NCBI RefSeq assembly: GCF_007097155.1
Contig: NZ_VJWA01000001.1
Span: 1,831,501 to 1,895,500, forward strand
DNA length: 64,000 bases
Direction: 5' to 3'
Source of the DNA: Glacieibacterium frigidum
GTDB taxonomy: Bacteria > Pseudomonadota > Alphaproteobacteria > Sphingomonadales > Sphingomonadaceae
A program made the translations under genes and the position numbers. Shown piece after piece: positions 1-8,766 of this stretch (positions within the stretch are counted from its first letter, which is position 1; the number at the start of each line of letters is the position of its first letter). Below the pieces are notes generated by a model, which saw nothing but the letters and a program-made list of their open reading frames with translations, made no database searches and had not been told where the DNA came from.

Positions 1-478
1 TGAGCACCGCGGCGCGCGGCTCGCCCGCTTGGAAGTCGTAGGTGTCGGGCAGCACCGAACCCTCCGCGGGCACGTCGATCGTCCCCGTCAGCCGCTTCTC
101 GGCGCGCAGCCGATCGGCGACGAGCACCGCGGGCCAGCCTTCGGGAATCGTGATGCGGTAGCTCAGCACGTCGCCGGCCTGCAGCATGCGCAGATAATTG
201 CCCCAGCCGTCGCCGACCCTGAAACGGTACACGCCCGCCTTCACCGGCCGCCCGTCGCCGAGCACGCGGGCCAGCACGCGGAAATGCCGGTCGGAGGTGA
301 CCAGCCCGGCATCCTCCAGCTGGTCGGTCACCGCGTTGAGCGATGCACCCGGCTTGACCACAACGTCGACGGTCTTCGCAGCCTTCGGCGCGTCGCCGTA
401 CCACGGCGCGACGAGCAGCCCGCCGCCGACCAGGATCAGCAGCAGCGCAAACGCCGCCGTGGCGCGGCCCAGCCTCAC
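1..478 (-). CDS. mltG: Endolytic murein transglycosylase MltG (N-terminal part, cut by window edge)
   Basis: Membrane-anchored lytic transglycosylase that cleaves nascent peptidoglycan glycan strands. Only the N-terminal ~159 residues are in the window. A cytoplasmic start (VRLGRATAAF) is followed by one hydrophobic segment (about residues 8-25), a LysM-like region, and the family-typical 'ITIPEGW' and 'GSVLPDTYDF' motifs. The GTG start overlaps the fabF stop in a GTGA, so translation is probably coupled to fabF. The order acpP-fabF-mltG is common in proteobacteria. Identification is by recognised motifs; the catalytic Glu region lies outside the window. Confidence 0.93.
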   Translation of the reverse strand, partial: MRLGRATAAFALLLILVGGGLLVAPWYGDAPKAAKTVDVVVKPGASLNAVTDQLEDAGLVTSDRHFRVLARVLGDGRPVKAGVYRFRVGDGWGNYLRMLQAGDVLSYRITIPEGWPAVLVADRLRAEKRLTGTIDVPAEGSVLPDTYDFQAGEPRAAVL

Positions 479-1740
479 GGCAGCGCGCGGAAGACGAGGG
501 TCGCGTTGGTGCCGCCGAAGCCGAACGAATTGTTCAGCACCGCCTTGATCGACCGCGGCTTGGCGACGTGCGGCACGAGGTCGACGCCCGCGCACCCGTC
601 GCTGGGGTTGTCGAGGTTCAGCGTCGGCGGCGCCACCTGGTCACGCATCGCGAGCAGGCAGAAGATCGATTCGACCGCCCCCGCACCGCCGAGCAGATGG
701 CCGATGGCGGACTTGGTCGACGACATGCTGAGCGTCTCTATTGCCGAGCCGAACAGTCGGCGCACCGCCCCCAGCTCGAGCTCGTCGCCCATCGGCGTCG
801 AGGTGCCGTGCGCGTTGATATAGTCGATGTCCGACGGGGCCAGCCCCGCCTTGCGCAGCGCCATCTCCATCGAGCGGAACGCCCCCGACCCTTCAGGGTG
901 CGGCGCGGTGACGTGATAGGCGTCGCCGGTCAGGCCGTAGCCGATGATCTCGCCATAGATCTTCGCGCCGCGCGCCTTGGCGTGCTCGTATTCCTCCAGC
1001 ACGACGACGCCCGCGCCCTCGCCCATTACGAAGCCGTCGCGGTCCTTGTCATAGGGGCGCGAGGCACGCTTCGGCTCATCGTTGAAGTTCGTCGACAGCG
1101 CCCGCGCCTGGCTGAAGCCGGCGATGCCGAGCGGGCAGATCGCGCCCTCCGCGCCGCCTGCCAACATGACATCGGCGTCGTCGAGGGCGATCATGCGTGC
1201 CGCGTCGCCGATCGCATGCGCGCCGGTCGAGCAGGCAGTGACCACGGCGTGGTTCGGCCCCATCAGCCCGTACTTGATGCTGACCTGGCCCGAGATCAGG
1301 TTGATCAGCCGGCCGTGGACGAAGTGCGGCGAGACGCGGCGCGGCCCCTTGGTGTGGAGGACGACCGATTCCTCCTCGATGCCCGGCAGGCCGCCGATGC
1401 CCGAACCGATCGTGCAGCCGACGCGGAAGCGCTCGGCCTCGGTCATGTCGGTCAGGCCGGCATCTTCGAGCGCCTGGCCGGCGGCGTCGATGCCATAGGT
1501 GATGAACGGGTCGACCTGGCGCTGCACCTTGTGATCGACGCGCTTGCCGGCGTCGAAGGTTCGGCCGGTGCCGTCGCCGCGGATGACTTCGCACGCGATG
1601 CGGCAGGCATAGCCCTCCGGATCGAAACGGGTGATCGGCCCCGCCCCCGATTCGGACGCCAGGATGCTGGCCCAGACGGTTTCGACGTCCGAACCCAGCG
1701 GCGTCACCATGCCCAGCCCGGTAATTACGACGCGACGCAT
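475..1740 (-). CDS. fabF: Beta-ketoacyl-ACP synthase II
   Basis: Condensing enzyme of type II fatty acid synthesis that elongates acyl-ACP with malonyl-ACP, with the 16:1 to 18:1 step as the classical role. It is 421 residues, normal for FabF. The Cys-His-His triad is visible: Cys170 in TACSTGAH, His311 in NAHGTSTPMGD and His348 in AIGHLLGGAG. The glycine-rich C-terminal NNSFGFGGTN motif is intact. It lies downstream of acpP in the fab operon, separated by a terminator-like hairpin, and overlaps mltG by 4 nt. Confidence 0.97.
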   Translation of the reverse strand: MRRVVITGLGMVTPLGSDVETVWASILASESGAGPITRFDPEGYACRIACEVIRGDGTGRTFDAGKRVDHKVQRQVDPFITYGIDAAGQALEDAGLTDMTEAERFRVGCTIGSGIGGLPGIEEESVVLHTKGPRRVSPHFVHGRLINLISGQVSIKYGLMGPNHAVVTACSTGAHAIGDAARMIALDDADVMLAGGAEGAICPLGIAGFSQARALSTNFNDEPKRASRPYDKDRDGFVMGEGAGVVVLEEYEHAKARGAKIYGEIIGYGLTGDAYHVTAPHPEGSGAFRSMEMALRKAGLAPSDIDYINAHGTSTPMGDELELGAVRRLFGSAIETLSMSSTKSAIGHLLGGAGAVESIFCLLAMRDQVAPPTLNLDNPSDGCAGVDLVPHVAKPRSIKAVLNNSFGFGGTNATLVFRALP

Positions 1741-1773
1741 GGGCGTTCGCCTCCTTCAAATGGTCAGATACGC

Positions 1774-1807
1774 AAAACGGCTCCCCACCAGCGCGGAGAG
1801 CCGTTTT
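1774..1807 (-). terminator. Hairpin between acpP and fabF (attenuator-like terminator)
   Basis: Perfect 10-bp arms (AAAACGGCTC at 1774-1783 and GAGCCGTTTT at 1798-1807) enclose a 14-nt loop. On the minus strand the stem is followed by a T run, as in a rho-independent terminator. Because fabF is downstream, partial termination would let acpP be transcribed more than fabF, which fits the high cellular demand for ACP. The function is inferred from structure only. Confidence 0.7.
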
Positions 1808-1845
1808 TCAGGTTCGGGCCGCGCCCAAATCGAGAGTGTCGCCGG

Positions 1846-2085
1846 TCAGGCGGCGGCGTTGGTCTCGATGAAGCCGATCGCGTCCTTGACGGTCAGGATC
1901 TTCTCGGCGGCATCGTCGGGGATCTCGACGCCGAACTCTTCCTCGAACGCCATCACCAGCTCGACGGTGTCGAGGCTGTCGGCACCCAGGTCGTCGATGA
2001 AGCTTGCTTCTTCGGTAACCTTATCGGCGTCGACGCCGAGGTGCTCGACGACGATCTTCTTCACGCGGTCGGCGACATCGCTCAT
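1846..2085 (-). CDS. acpP: Acyl carrier protein
   Basis: Small acidic carrier of growing acyl chains in type II fatty acid synthesis. It has 79 residues, with the phosphopantetheine attachment Ser37 in the signature [10 protein letters not shown]. The ATG at 2085 is preceded by a strong ribosome binding site (GGAGAGG), and upstream in-frame codons do not match the family. In most relatives acpP directly follows fabG; here about 620 bp containing a DUF559 gene and inverted repeats separate them. Confidence 0.98.
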   Translation of the reverse strand: MSDVADRVKKIVVEHLGVDADKVTEEASFIDDLGADSLDTVELVMAFEEEFGVEIPDDAAEKILTVKDAIGFIETNAAA

Positions 2086-2170
2086 GGTAATCCTCTCCAG
2101 TGTCACGAGGCCGGTGCCGCCCCTGTTGTTGGTCCTAGGCGATAGCGTCGGCGGCGATGCGTGGCAAGCG

Positions 2171-2233
2171 CTCCCTCTCCCGCTTGCGGGAGAGGGCGAG
2201 AGACGCGCGTCAGCGCGGCCCGGGGTGAGGGTG
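2171..2233. repeat. Palindromic repeat, left arm of DUF559 cassette 1
   Basis: Contains an internal palindrome (CCCTCTCCCGC ttg CGGGAGAGGG) followed by a GC-rich tail ending CCCGGGGTGAGGGTG. It is the inverted counterpart of 2641-2704. The DUF559 stop codon at 2210-2212 lies inside it, so the last residues of that protein are repeat-encoded. Short REP-like sequences of this kind are often seen in sphingomonad intergenic DNA. Confidence 0.85.
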
Positions 2234-2590
2234 TTCTGTCGTTTGGGCAGCAAGATGCCAGGCGATGGTCTGCATCACCCAATCGAAATTCGTGAACACC
2301 TCGGCATTTGGAAAACGCACTACCCGCCAGCCGCACTCGTTGAGATAGGCGGTGCGCCGTGCGTCATATTCCCTGGAGTCGTTGTGCTGCGATCCATCGA
2401 GCTCGAGAATCAGCTTCGCGGAGATGCAGGCGAAGTCCGCTATGTAGGGACCAACACTGTGCTGACGGCGAAGCTTCGTCTCGGCGAAGCGCCGGTCCCG
2501 CAACGCCCGCCAAACCTTGCGTTCGGCCTCGGTAGAAGTTTTCCGCAGGGGCTTGGCGAAGGGGCTGACAATACGGACGACCCGCGACAT
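2210..2590 (-). CDS. DUF559 protein (Vsr-like PD-(D/E)XK nuclease fold), cassette 1
   Basis: 126-residue member of the DUF559 family, which shares the fold of very-short-patch repair (Vsr) endonucleases. No reaction has been established for most members. Visible family features are [16 protein letters not shown] near the N-terminus, [17 protein letters not shown], and ILELDGSQH with the acidic/His residues expected at a nuclease site. It lies between two inverted repeats inside the fab operon, on the same strand as its host genes, and its C-terminus (HPHPGPR) is encoded by the left repeat. A second, diverged copy with the same arrangement is at 38668-39165. A role in moving or maintaining the repeats is inference. 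Confidence 0.85.
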   Translation of the reverse strand: MSRVVRIVSPFAKPLRKTSTEAERKVWRALRDRRFAETKLRRQHSVGPYIADFACISAKLILELDGSQHNDSREYDARRTAYLNECGWRVVRFPNAEVFTNFDWVMQTIAWHLAAQTTEHPHPGPR

Positions 2591-2640
2591 TCCGCATTCG
2601 TAACGACAATCGCCTGCGGCTGCCAGTGCTCAGCCAAGAC

Positions 2641-2704
2641 ACCCTCACCCCGGGCCGCGCCTGCGGCGCGTCTCTCGCCCTCTTCCGCCAGCGGGAGAGG
2701 AGAA
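2641..2704. repeat. Palindromic repeat, right arm of DUF559 cassette 1
   Basis: Inverted copy of 2171-2233. It begins ACCCTCACCCCGGGCCGCGC and ends with a CGCCAGCGGGAGAGG-type palindrome, 2 nt before the fabG stop codon. With the left arm it brackets the DUF559 gene precisely between fabG and acpP. Confidence 0.85.
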
Positions 2705-2706
2705 AG

Positions 2707-3444
2707 TTAGATCATCGCCATCCCGCCGTTCACGTGGAGCGTCTGGCCCGTGACATAGGCCGCACCGCGCGATGCGAGATACGCGACCGCGGTCGCCACG
2801 TCGGTGCCCTCGCCCAGGCGGCCGGCGGGGATGCGGGCGGTCAGCGCGTCGCGCTGCGCTTCGGGCAGCGCTTCCGTCATCGGCGAGACGATGAAGCCCG
2901 GGGCGACGCAGTTGACCGTGATACCGCGCGACGCGACCTCCTGCGCCAGCGCCTTCGACATGCCGATCAGCCCGGCCTTCGACGCGGCATAATTGACCTG
3001 CCCCGGGTTGCCGGTGACGCCGACGACCGAGGTGATCGAGATGATCCGGCCGAAACGCGCCTTCATCATCGGCTTGCACGCCGCGCGGCACAGGCGGAAC
3101 GCGGCCTCGAGGTTGACGCGGATAACCGTGTCCCACTCCTCGTCCTTCATCCGCATCGCGAGATTGTCGCGCGTCACGCCAGCGTTGTTGACCAATATGT
3201 CGAGCTGGCCCAGCGCCGCGACCGCCTGGGGCACGAGTGCATCGACCTGTGCGGCCTTCGACAGGTCGCACGGCAGCACGACCGCATTGCCGCCGATCTC
3301 GTCGGCCAATGTTTGCAGAACCTCAGCACGCGTACCGGACAGCGCGACGCGTGCACCCTGCGCCGCGAGGCAGCGTGCCACCGCCGAGCCGATGCCCCCG
3401 GAGGCGCCTGTCACGAGTGCGGTCATGCCGGTCAGATCGAACAT
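2707..3444 (-). CDS. fabG: 3-oxoacyl-ACP reductase
   Basis: NADPH-dependent short-chain dehydrogenase that reduces 3-ketoacyl-ACP in fatty acid elongation. The 245 residues carry the cofactor motif TGASGGIG (12-19), NNAG (86-89) and the catalytic Ser139/Tyr152/Lys156 (YAASK). The ATG at 3444 is preferred over a TTG 12 nt upstream because a GAGG ribosome binding site lies six bases before the ATG. It follows fabD by about 57 nt. Confidence 0.96.
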   Translation of the reverse strand: MFDLTGMTALVTGASGGIGSAVARCLAAQGARVALSGTRAEVLQTLADEIGGNAVVLPCDLSKAAQVDALVPQAVAALGQLDILVNNAGVTRDNLAMRMKDEEWDTVIRVNLEAAFRLCRAACKPMMKARFGRIISITSVVGVTGNPGQVNYAASKAGLIGMSKALAQEVASRGITVNCVAPGFIVSPMTEALPEAQRDALTARIPAGRLGEGTDVATAVAYLASRGAAYVTGQTLHVNGGMAMI

Positions 3445-3501
3445 CTTGTGCCTCAAGTCTTGTCTCCGGTGGGTCCTGCGAACCCCGTAGTCGGAGAGTG
3501 T

Positions 3502-4440
3502 TTACAATGTCTTGGCCACCGCCTCGATGCCCGCCATGTCGGTCGCGCTGACGTTGCCGGCGTCGGGTGAAATGCGCTTGTTCATCGGCCCGAGGACGCG
3601 GCCTCCGAGCTCGACGAACTGGTCGACCCCCAGCGCGGTCATCGCCAGCACGCTCTCGCGCCAGCGCACCATCGCGGTCACCTGCTCGACGAGCAGCGTG
3701 CGGATCGTCGCGGCATCGCTTACGGGTGCCGCGGTGACGTTGGCGACAAGGGTCACGAACGGCGCGTCGAGGCGCGCATCGGCGAGTGCCCCCGCCATCG
3801 CGTCGGCGGCAGGCTGCATCAGCGGGCAGTGGAACGGCGCCGACACCGGCAGCAGCACGGCGTGCCGCGCACCGCGCGAACGGCCCAGCGAGATGGCGCG
3901 CGCCACCGCCTCGACATGGCCCGAGACGACGACCTGCCCCGGCGCATTGTCGTTCGCCGCCGCGCACACCTGGCCCTGCGCCGCCTCCTCGACGATCGCC
4001 AGCACGGCATCGAGGTCGAGGCCGAGCAGCGCCGCCATCGCGCCCTCGCCCACCGGCACGGCCGCCTGCATCGCCTCGCCGCGCAGGCGCAGCAGCCGGG
4101 CGGTATCGGCAAGGCTCAGCGACCCCGCCGCGCAAAGCGCCGTATATTCACCCAGGCTGTGCCCCGCCACGTACGCGGCGGCCTCGCCCAGCCGCACGCC
4201 GCCCTCGCTCTCCAGCACGCGCAGCGCCGCGATGCTGAGCGCCATGATCGCCGGCTGAGCGTTCGCCGTCAGCTTCAGCTCGTCCTCGGGCCCGTCGAAC
4301 ATCAGCGCCGACAGCCGCTGGCCGAGCGCGTCGTCGACCTCCTCGAACACCGCGCGCGCCGTTGGTGAGGCGGCGGCCAGCCCCTTGCCCATGCCGACCG
4401 CCTGGCTGCCCTGCCCCGGAAACACGAATGCGCGCGTCAA
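3502..4440 (-). CDS. fabD: Malonyl-CoA:ACP transacylase
   Basis: Loads malonyl groups from CoA onto ACP. It is 312 residues, the usual FabD length. It starts with the family signature FVFPGQGSQ, has the nucleophile Ser95 in GHSLGEYTAL and the catalytic His204 in APFHCPLM. It is the first gene of the minus-strand fab operon, and about 200 bp of intergenic DNA separates it from a divergent TPR gene, so the operon promoter should lie there. Confidence 0.97.
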   Translation of the reverse strand: MTRAFVFPGQGSQAVGMGKGLAAASPTARAVFEEVDDALGQRLSALMFDGPEDELKLTANAQPAIMALSIAALRVLESEGGVRLGEAAAYVAGHSLGEYTALCAAGSLSLADTARLLRLRGEAMQAAVPVGEGAMAALLGLDLDAVLAIVEEAAQGQVCAAANDNAPGQVVVSGHVEAVARAISLGRSRGARHAVLLPVSAPFHCPLMQPAADAMAGALADARLDAPFVTLVANVTAAPVSDAATIRTLLVEQVTAMVRWRESVLAMTALGVDQFVELGGRVLGPMNKRISPDAGNVSATDMAGIEAVAKTL

Positions 4441-4639
4441 TGGCCGCTCCCCCGCTGATTGGATTTGTCGGGCGGATAGGCCCCGCAGGCGGACGCGGCA
4501 AGCCGGTCGTGCAGCCCGTTCAGCCGATCATCGGCGATTGCACGACGCCGTGCTTCGATTAACATACGCAGTGCGTTCATCCGCTAGCCACGCTGGTCGA
4601 TGCAGATTCATAGTCAGACGACTGCCCGAGAGGATCACC

Positions 4640-5725
4640 ATGAAGTTCGCCAATCTTGTGCTGCTGGCCACCGCCCTGACCGCTGCCGTGCCTGCCGCCG
4701 CCGCCGTGTCGACCGCGGTCGGCCGCCAGCTCAGCATCGCACGCAACGCCAGCGGTGCCGCCGCAATCACCGCGATCAACAATGCCCGCGCCGCCGCGCG
4801 CACGCCCGAGGAGCGCACCAAGGTCTCGCAGATGGCGGCCTATGTTTACACCAAGGCGGGCCAGTACGGCCGCGCGGCGCAGGAGCTGGAGGGCCTCGGT
4901 GCCCCCCCGGCGCAGCTCGCGGGCCTGTATTACAACGCCGGAAACCTCGACAAGGCGGTCAGCTACGCCAAGCGCGCGGGCGGCGAGAACATGCAGATCC
5001 TGATCGCCCAGGCCGCCACCAAGCGCGGCCGCTACGGCGAGGCGGTGACCGCCTACAACAACCTGATCAAGGCCAACGGCCCGAAGGCCGTCTATCTTGA
5101 GAACCTGTCGGGTGCGCAGTACAAGTCGGGCGACAAGAAGGGCTATCTCGTCACCACGACGCGGCTGATCCGCCAGGATCCGACGCCGGCGCGCTGGAAG
5201 GCGCTGCTGTCGAACCTGCGCCAGACGCCGATGACCCCCGATGCCAAGCTGGCGCTGTACCGCCTGATGAATCAGACGGGCACGCTCGAGCGTAACGAAG
5301 ACTATCTCGAGTTCGCCAAGCTCGCGCTGGTCGCAGGTCAGGCGGGCACCGCCAAGGAGGTCCTCGCCAAGGCCGGTTCGGTGGGCACCGACGCGATGAG
5401 CGTCCGCCTCGCCCAGGCTGCCAACCAGCGTTCGGCACAGGCGGCCGCGCAGGCCCCCAGGCTCGCCGCGTCGCCCGCGACAGCGTACGAGGCCGGCAAC
5501 GCCTATCTCGGCATCAACAACTTCGGTGCGGCGGCAGCGGCGTACGACAAGGCGATCGCGGGCGGCGGCAACAACGCCGACCCGGCGCGCCTGTTCAAGG
5601 GCATCGCGCAGCTGCGCGGCGGCCAGATCGGGCCGTCCAAGGCCAGCTTCGCGCAGGTGCCCGAGGCTTCGCCGCTGAAGGACATCGCCCAGATGTGGGG
5701 GCTCTACGCCTCGACGAAGGGATAA
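4640..5725 (+). CDS. Exported tetratricopeptide-repeat protein
   Basis: 361-residue protein with a Sec-type signal peptide (MKFANLVLLATALTAAVPAAAA) followed by TPR-like helical pairs, for example AAYVYTKAGQYGRAAQELEG and YEAGNAYLGINNFGAAAAAYDKAI, suggesting a periplasmic or cell-envelope scaffolding role. The ATG at 4640 is chosen because it begins the signal peptide and follows AGAGGA. It lies 80 nt upstream of the tubulin-like gene on the same strand, so a functional link is possible but unproven. No catalytic motif is seen. Confidence 0.75.
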   Translation: MKFANLVLLATALTAAVPAAAAVSTAVGRQLSIARNASGAAAITAINNARAAARTPEERTKVSQMAAYVYTKAGQYGRAAQELEGLGAPPAQLAGLYYNAGNLDKAVSYAKRAGGENMQILIAQAATKRGRYGEAVTAYNNLIKANGPKAVYLENLSGAQYKSGDKKGYLVTTTRLIRQDPTPARWKALLSNLRQTPMTPDAKLALYRLMNQTGTLERNEDYLEFAKLALVAGQAGTAKEVLAKAGSVGTDAMSVRLAQAANQRSAQAAAQAPRLAASPATAYEAGNAYLGINNFGAAAAAYDKAIAGGGNNADPARLFKGIAQLRGGQIGPSKASFAQVPEASPLKDIAQMWGLYASTKG

Positions 5726-5770
5726 TCGTCTTCGGCGCGGCCGAAGCCAGCGCTTTGTCTTCGAACCGTC

Positions 5771-5807
5771 ATAATACCCCCCGATAACGCGGTGACGGGG
5801 GTATTAT
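5771..5807 (+). promoter_or_regulatory. Inverted repeat enclosing the RBS and start codon of the tubulin-like gene
   Basis: Perfect 11-bp arms (ATAATACCCCC at 5771-5781 and GGGGGTATTAT at 5797-5807) are separated by 15 nt. The right arm contains the only plausible Shine-Dalgarno (GGGGG) and the first two bases of the ATG at 5806. In RNA this hairpin would hide the start; in DNA it could be an operator for a dimeric repressor. It could also terminate the upstream TPR transcript, although no U tract follows the stem. Confidence 0.65.
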
Positions 5808-8763
5808 GAATCATTTGATTATCGGGCTTGGCGGAACGGGCGGGAAAGTCATCCGCGCGTTCCGCAAGCAGGTCTACGCCGAGTACCGCGCCGTCGCACC
5901 GGCGGGGCTCGACGTCGGCTATCTCTACGTCGATTCGGACCCCGACGAGTTCAAGCCCGACCAGGCCGACTGGAAGGTGCTGGGCACCTCGGTCCAGCTG
6001 CCCGTCGCCAGCCAGCTCAACATCACCGGCGAGAACCTCGGCGCGCGGCTGAAGGACATCCAGTCCTACCCCGGCATCAAGCCGTGGATCGGCGACCGCA
6101 CGGCGTGGGGCGAGATCATCGGCGCGATCGTCGGCGCCGCACTCGGCGGCCAGAAGCGCCGCCTGGGCCGCTTCCTGTTCGCCTGCAAGATCGACAAGTT
6201 CCGCGAGCAGGTCCAGTCGCAGGTCCGCACCCTGCAGGGCAACGGCCGCACCGACATTACCTTCCACGTCGTCGCGGGCCTCGCCGGCGGCACGGGGTCG
6301 GGGACGATCGTCGATACCGTCGCGCAGCTGCGCGCCATGTACAACGACGCGCAGCGCCATCGCATCGTTCTCTACCTGCTGCTGCCCGAGGAGTTTCCGC
6401 AGCCCAACTGGGACAGCGGCAATTATCATTCCAACGGCTATGCGGCGCTCGTCGAGCTCAACGCGCTGTCGACCGGCGCGTATCATCCGGTCGACCTCGT
6501 CACCGGCAACCGCCTCGCGCTCGGCGACCCGTTCAACGGCGCCTATGTCTTCGGCAACGAGAACGAAAACGGCTACCAGGCCGACGTCAAGAACGAGCTG
6601 CCGGGCATCGTCGGCGACTATCTCTTCCAGAAGATCGCGGTCGCCGACAAGGTCGGCTGGAAATCGCTCGGCCGCATGGAGAATGCCGAGAACGGCGACG
6701 GCACGCCCGAGACGACCCCCGGCGCCCGCGTCGGCGAGCGGTCGAAGCGCTTCCTGTCGTTCGGCATCAAGCGCATCGCCATCCCCGAGGAGGAGATCGG
6801 CGAGTATCTGAGCCTCAACTTCGCGCGCGCCGCGATCCAGCAGTTGCGCAGCAACAATTGGCAGGACGGCCAGGGCTTCGTCGACAGCGTCCGCAACATC
6901 GACACCGCGAGTTTCGTGCGCGAGGCCGAGACGCTGGGCCGCTGGCTGCTGACCGACGAGCATCTGACCCTGTCGGTCCCGATCCTGCAGGCCGACGACC
7001 CCAACAAGCGCTGGCGCGCGCTCGGCGACGAGTGGGACGGCGCGATGACGACGTTCAAGTCGATGGTTCGCGACGGGCCGCCCCCGGGCTGGCTCGACGA
7101 GCTCCACAAATACGCCGTCAAGCGCTTCGATGAGGGCTTCCGCAACGCCGGCGTGCCGTCCTTCTATCGCACCAAGGCGATGGCCAAGCGCGACATGGCG
7201 CGCGAGGTCCGCGGGCGGGTCGAGCGCGAGCTGTTCGACGACTGGCGCAACGGCACCCGCTCGGCGACCGAAGTGTCGCGCGTGCTGGGTGACCTGACCA
7301 GCCTGCTGACCGACCGGCTGCAGGGCATCGACGGCGTCGTGGCGCGCGAGCGCGAGGCGGCCGAAGCGGCGAACGAGGCGCTGCGCATCGTCCAGCAGCG
7401 CTGGGCGAGCATGGGCCTGCTCGGCCGCATGGTCGGCAACCGCAACAACCTGCTCGACGAATACGGCCTGCAGCTGCGCGAGCATTTCGTGCGCCGCACC
7501 CGCGTCGAGGCGTGGATGGTCGGCAAGACGATCCTGGGCGAGGTGCTGACCGAGCTCGCCGACCTGCGCGCGATCGTCGATCAGATCATCGCGACGATGC
7601 AGGACGCGCTGACCCGCGTCGGTGCCGGCATCGATGCACGGCTGAAGACCGGCGGCGGCGACGACATCAAGGGCCACCTCGTCCGCTTCTACGATCCCGA
7701 GCTGGTCCGCACGGTGACGCGCGAGCTGGTGCTCGACCAGGTCCAGCAGGCGACCCAGACCGCCAAGGTGCGCGCCGCGCTGATCGAGCGCGCCGGGCCC
7801 AACCCGGGCTTCCAGGCCTTCCGCGACCGCGTCGGGCTGGGCGACATGGTTGACCGCATCGAGGCGGTGGCCGAGGACAATGCCCGCGTCGCGCACGATA
7901 CGCTGGTGATCGACGTCAAGCGCCGCATCCTCGGCGTCTCGATCATCGCCAAGCTGCGCGAGCGCTTCGGCGGTGACCGCCAGGCGCTGGGGGCCTATGT
8001 CGCCAATCTGGTGCGGGAGGCCGGCTGCTACCTGACCGTCAACCCGCTGGAGAGCGGCAAGTCGGGGCCGGGTATCCCGGCGGGCGTCCAGACGCTCGTC
8101 CAGAAATGGATCGTCGTGCTGCCCAAGGCGACCGAGCACGCCGCCTTCGTCGCCGACCTGAAGACGGCGTTCAGGGACGCCCAGCCCGGCGACCTCGAGT
8201 TCATCGAAGCCGACGGCCGCGCCAACGAAATCACCATGATCGCGGTCAAGAACCTGTTCCCGCTGCGCTATCTGAAGGTGCTGCCGTTCCTGAAGGCGAA
8301 GTACGAGACGCGCATCGCCGCCAACCCGGCGCGCTTCGCCCTCGAGCTCCATACCGAGGGCAGCATCGACAGCTATCCGTCGCTGTACGTCCGCAGCGGC
8401 GACGAGCTGCGCCGCGATGCACTCGCGCTGGTGCTGATCGGACGCGGGCTGGGCATCGTCCAGGACGACCCCAAGGGGCCGACCTATCTGGGCCGCGACG
8501 CGGACGGGTTCGAGGCGCCGCCCGTGCGGCTCGGCACGTCGCTGCTCGTCGCCGCGGAGGGCATCGACGACAAGCTCTATGCGCAGCTCAAGGCCGACAT
8601 CGACGCGGGGCTGGCCAAGCTCGACGACCTCGAGCCGGTCAAGGGGGCGATCCGCACGGCGCCCGACATCATCAAGCCGCTGGTCGGCGGGGATGTCGCG
8701 GACCCGCGCTACCGCGCCGTCGTCGAAGCCGCCAAGGCGGCACTCATGATCATCCGGAGATAG
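5806..8763 (+). CDS. Large tubulin/FtsZ-like GTPase-domain protein (Tubulin_2 family)
   Basis: 985-residue cytoplasmic protein. The N-terminus MNHLIIGLGGTGGKVIRAFR and the tubulin signature GGTGSGT at residues 161-167 place it in the tubulin-like superfamily (Pfam Tubulin_2), which binds GTP through this loop. Most of the remaining ~750 residues are charged and helix-rich with no recognised domain and may form an extended arm. No signal peptide or membrane segment is seen. It is followed after only 3 nt by a zinc ribbon-TM-PBP-OmpA protein, so the two are very probably one translational unit. The cellular role is unknown; families of this type have been noted near tellurite/stress gene clusters. 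Confidence 0.82.
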   Translation: MNHLIIGLGGTGGKVIRAFRKQVYAEYRAVAPAGLDVGYLYVDSDPDEFKPDQADWKVLGTSVQLPVASQLNITGENLGARLKDIQSYPGIKPWIGDRTAWGEIIGAIVGAALGGQKRRLGRFLFACKIDKFREQVQSQVRTLQGNGRTDITFHVVAGLAGGTGSGTIVDTVAQLRAMYNDAQRHRIVLYLLLPEEFPQPNWDSGNYHSNGYAALVELNALSTGAYHPVDLVTGNRLALGDPFNGAYVFGNENENGYQADVKNELPGIVGDYLFQKIAVADKVGWKSLGRMENAENGDGTPETTPGARVGERSKRFLSFGIKRIAIPEEEIGEYLSLNFARAAIQQLRSNNWQDGQGFVDSVRNIDTASFVREAETLGRWLLTDEHLTLSVPILQADDPNKRWRALGDEWDGAMTTFKSMVRDGPPPGWLDELHKYAVKRFDEGFRNAGVPSFYRTKAMAKRDMAREVRGRVERELFDDWRNGTRSATEVSRVLGDLTSLLTDRLQGIDGVVAREREAAEAANEALRIVQQRWASMGLLGRMVGNRNNLLDEYGLQLREHFVRRTRVEAWMVGKTILGEVLTELADLRAIVDQIIATMQDALTRVGAGIDARLKTGGGDDIKGHLVRFYDPELVRTVTRELVLDQVQQATQTAKVRAALIERAGPNPGFQAFRDRVGLGDMVDRIEAVAEDNARVAHDTLVIDVKRRILGVSIIAKLRERFGGDRQALGAYVANLVREAGCYLTVNPLESGKSGPGIPAGVQTLVQKWIVVLPKATEHAAFVADLKTAFRDAQPGDLEFIEADGRANEITMIAVKNLFPLRYLKVLPFLKAKYETRIAANPARFALELHTEGSIDSYPSLYVRSGDELRRDALALVLIGRGLGIVQDDPKGPTYLGRDADGFEAPPVRLGTSLLVAAEGIDDKLYAQLKADIDAGLAKLDDLEPVKGAIRTAPDIIKPLVGGDVADPRYRAVVEAAKAALMIIRR

Positions 8764-8766
8764 GCA

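Noticed and set aside
3786-4368. Plus-strand frames inside fabD
   Set aside because: Antisense shadows of a certain gene; Pro/Arg/Ala-rich translations with no homology features.
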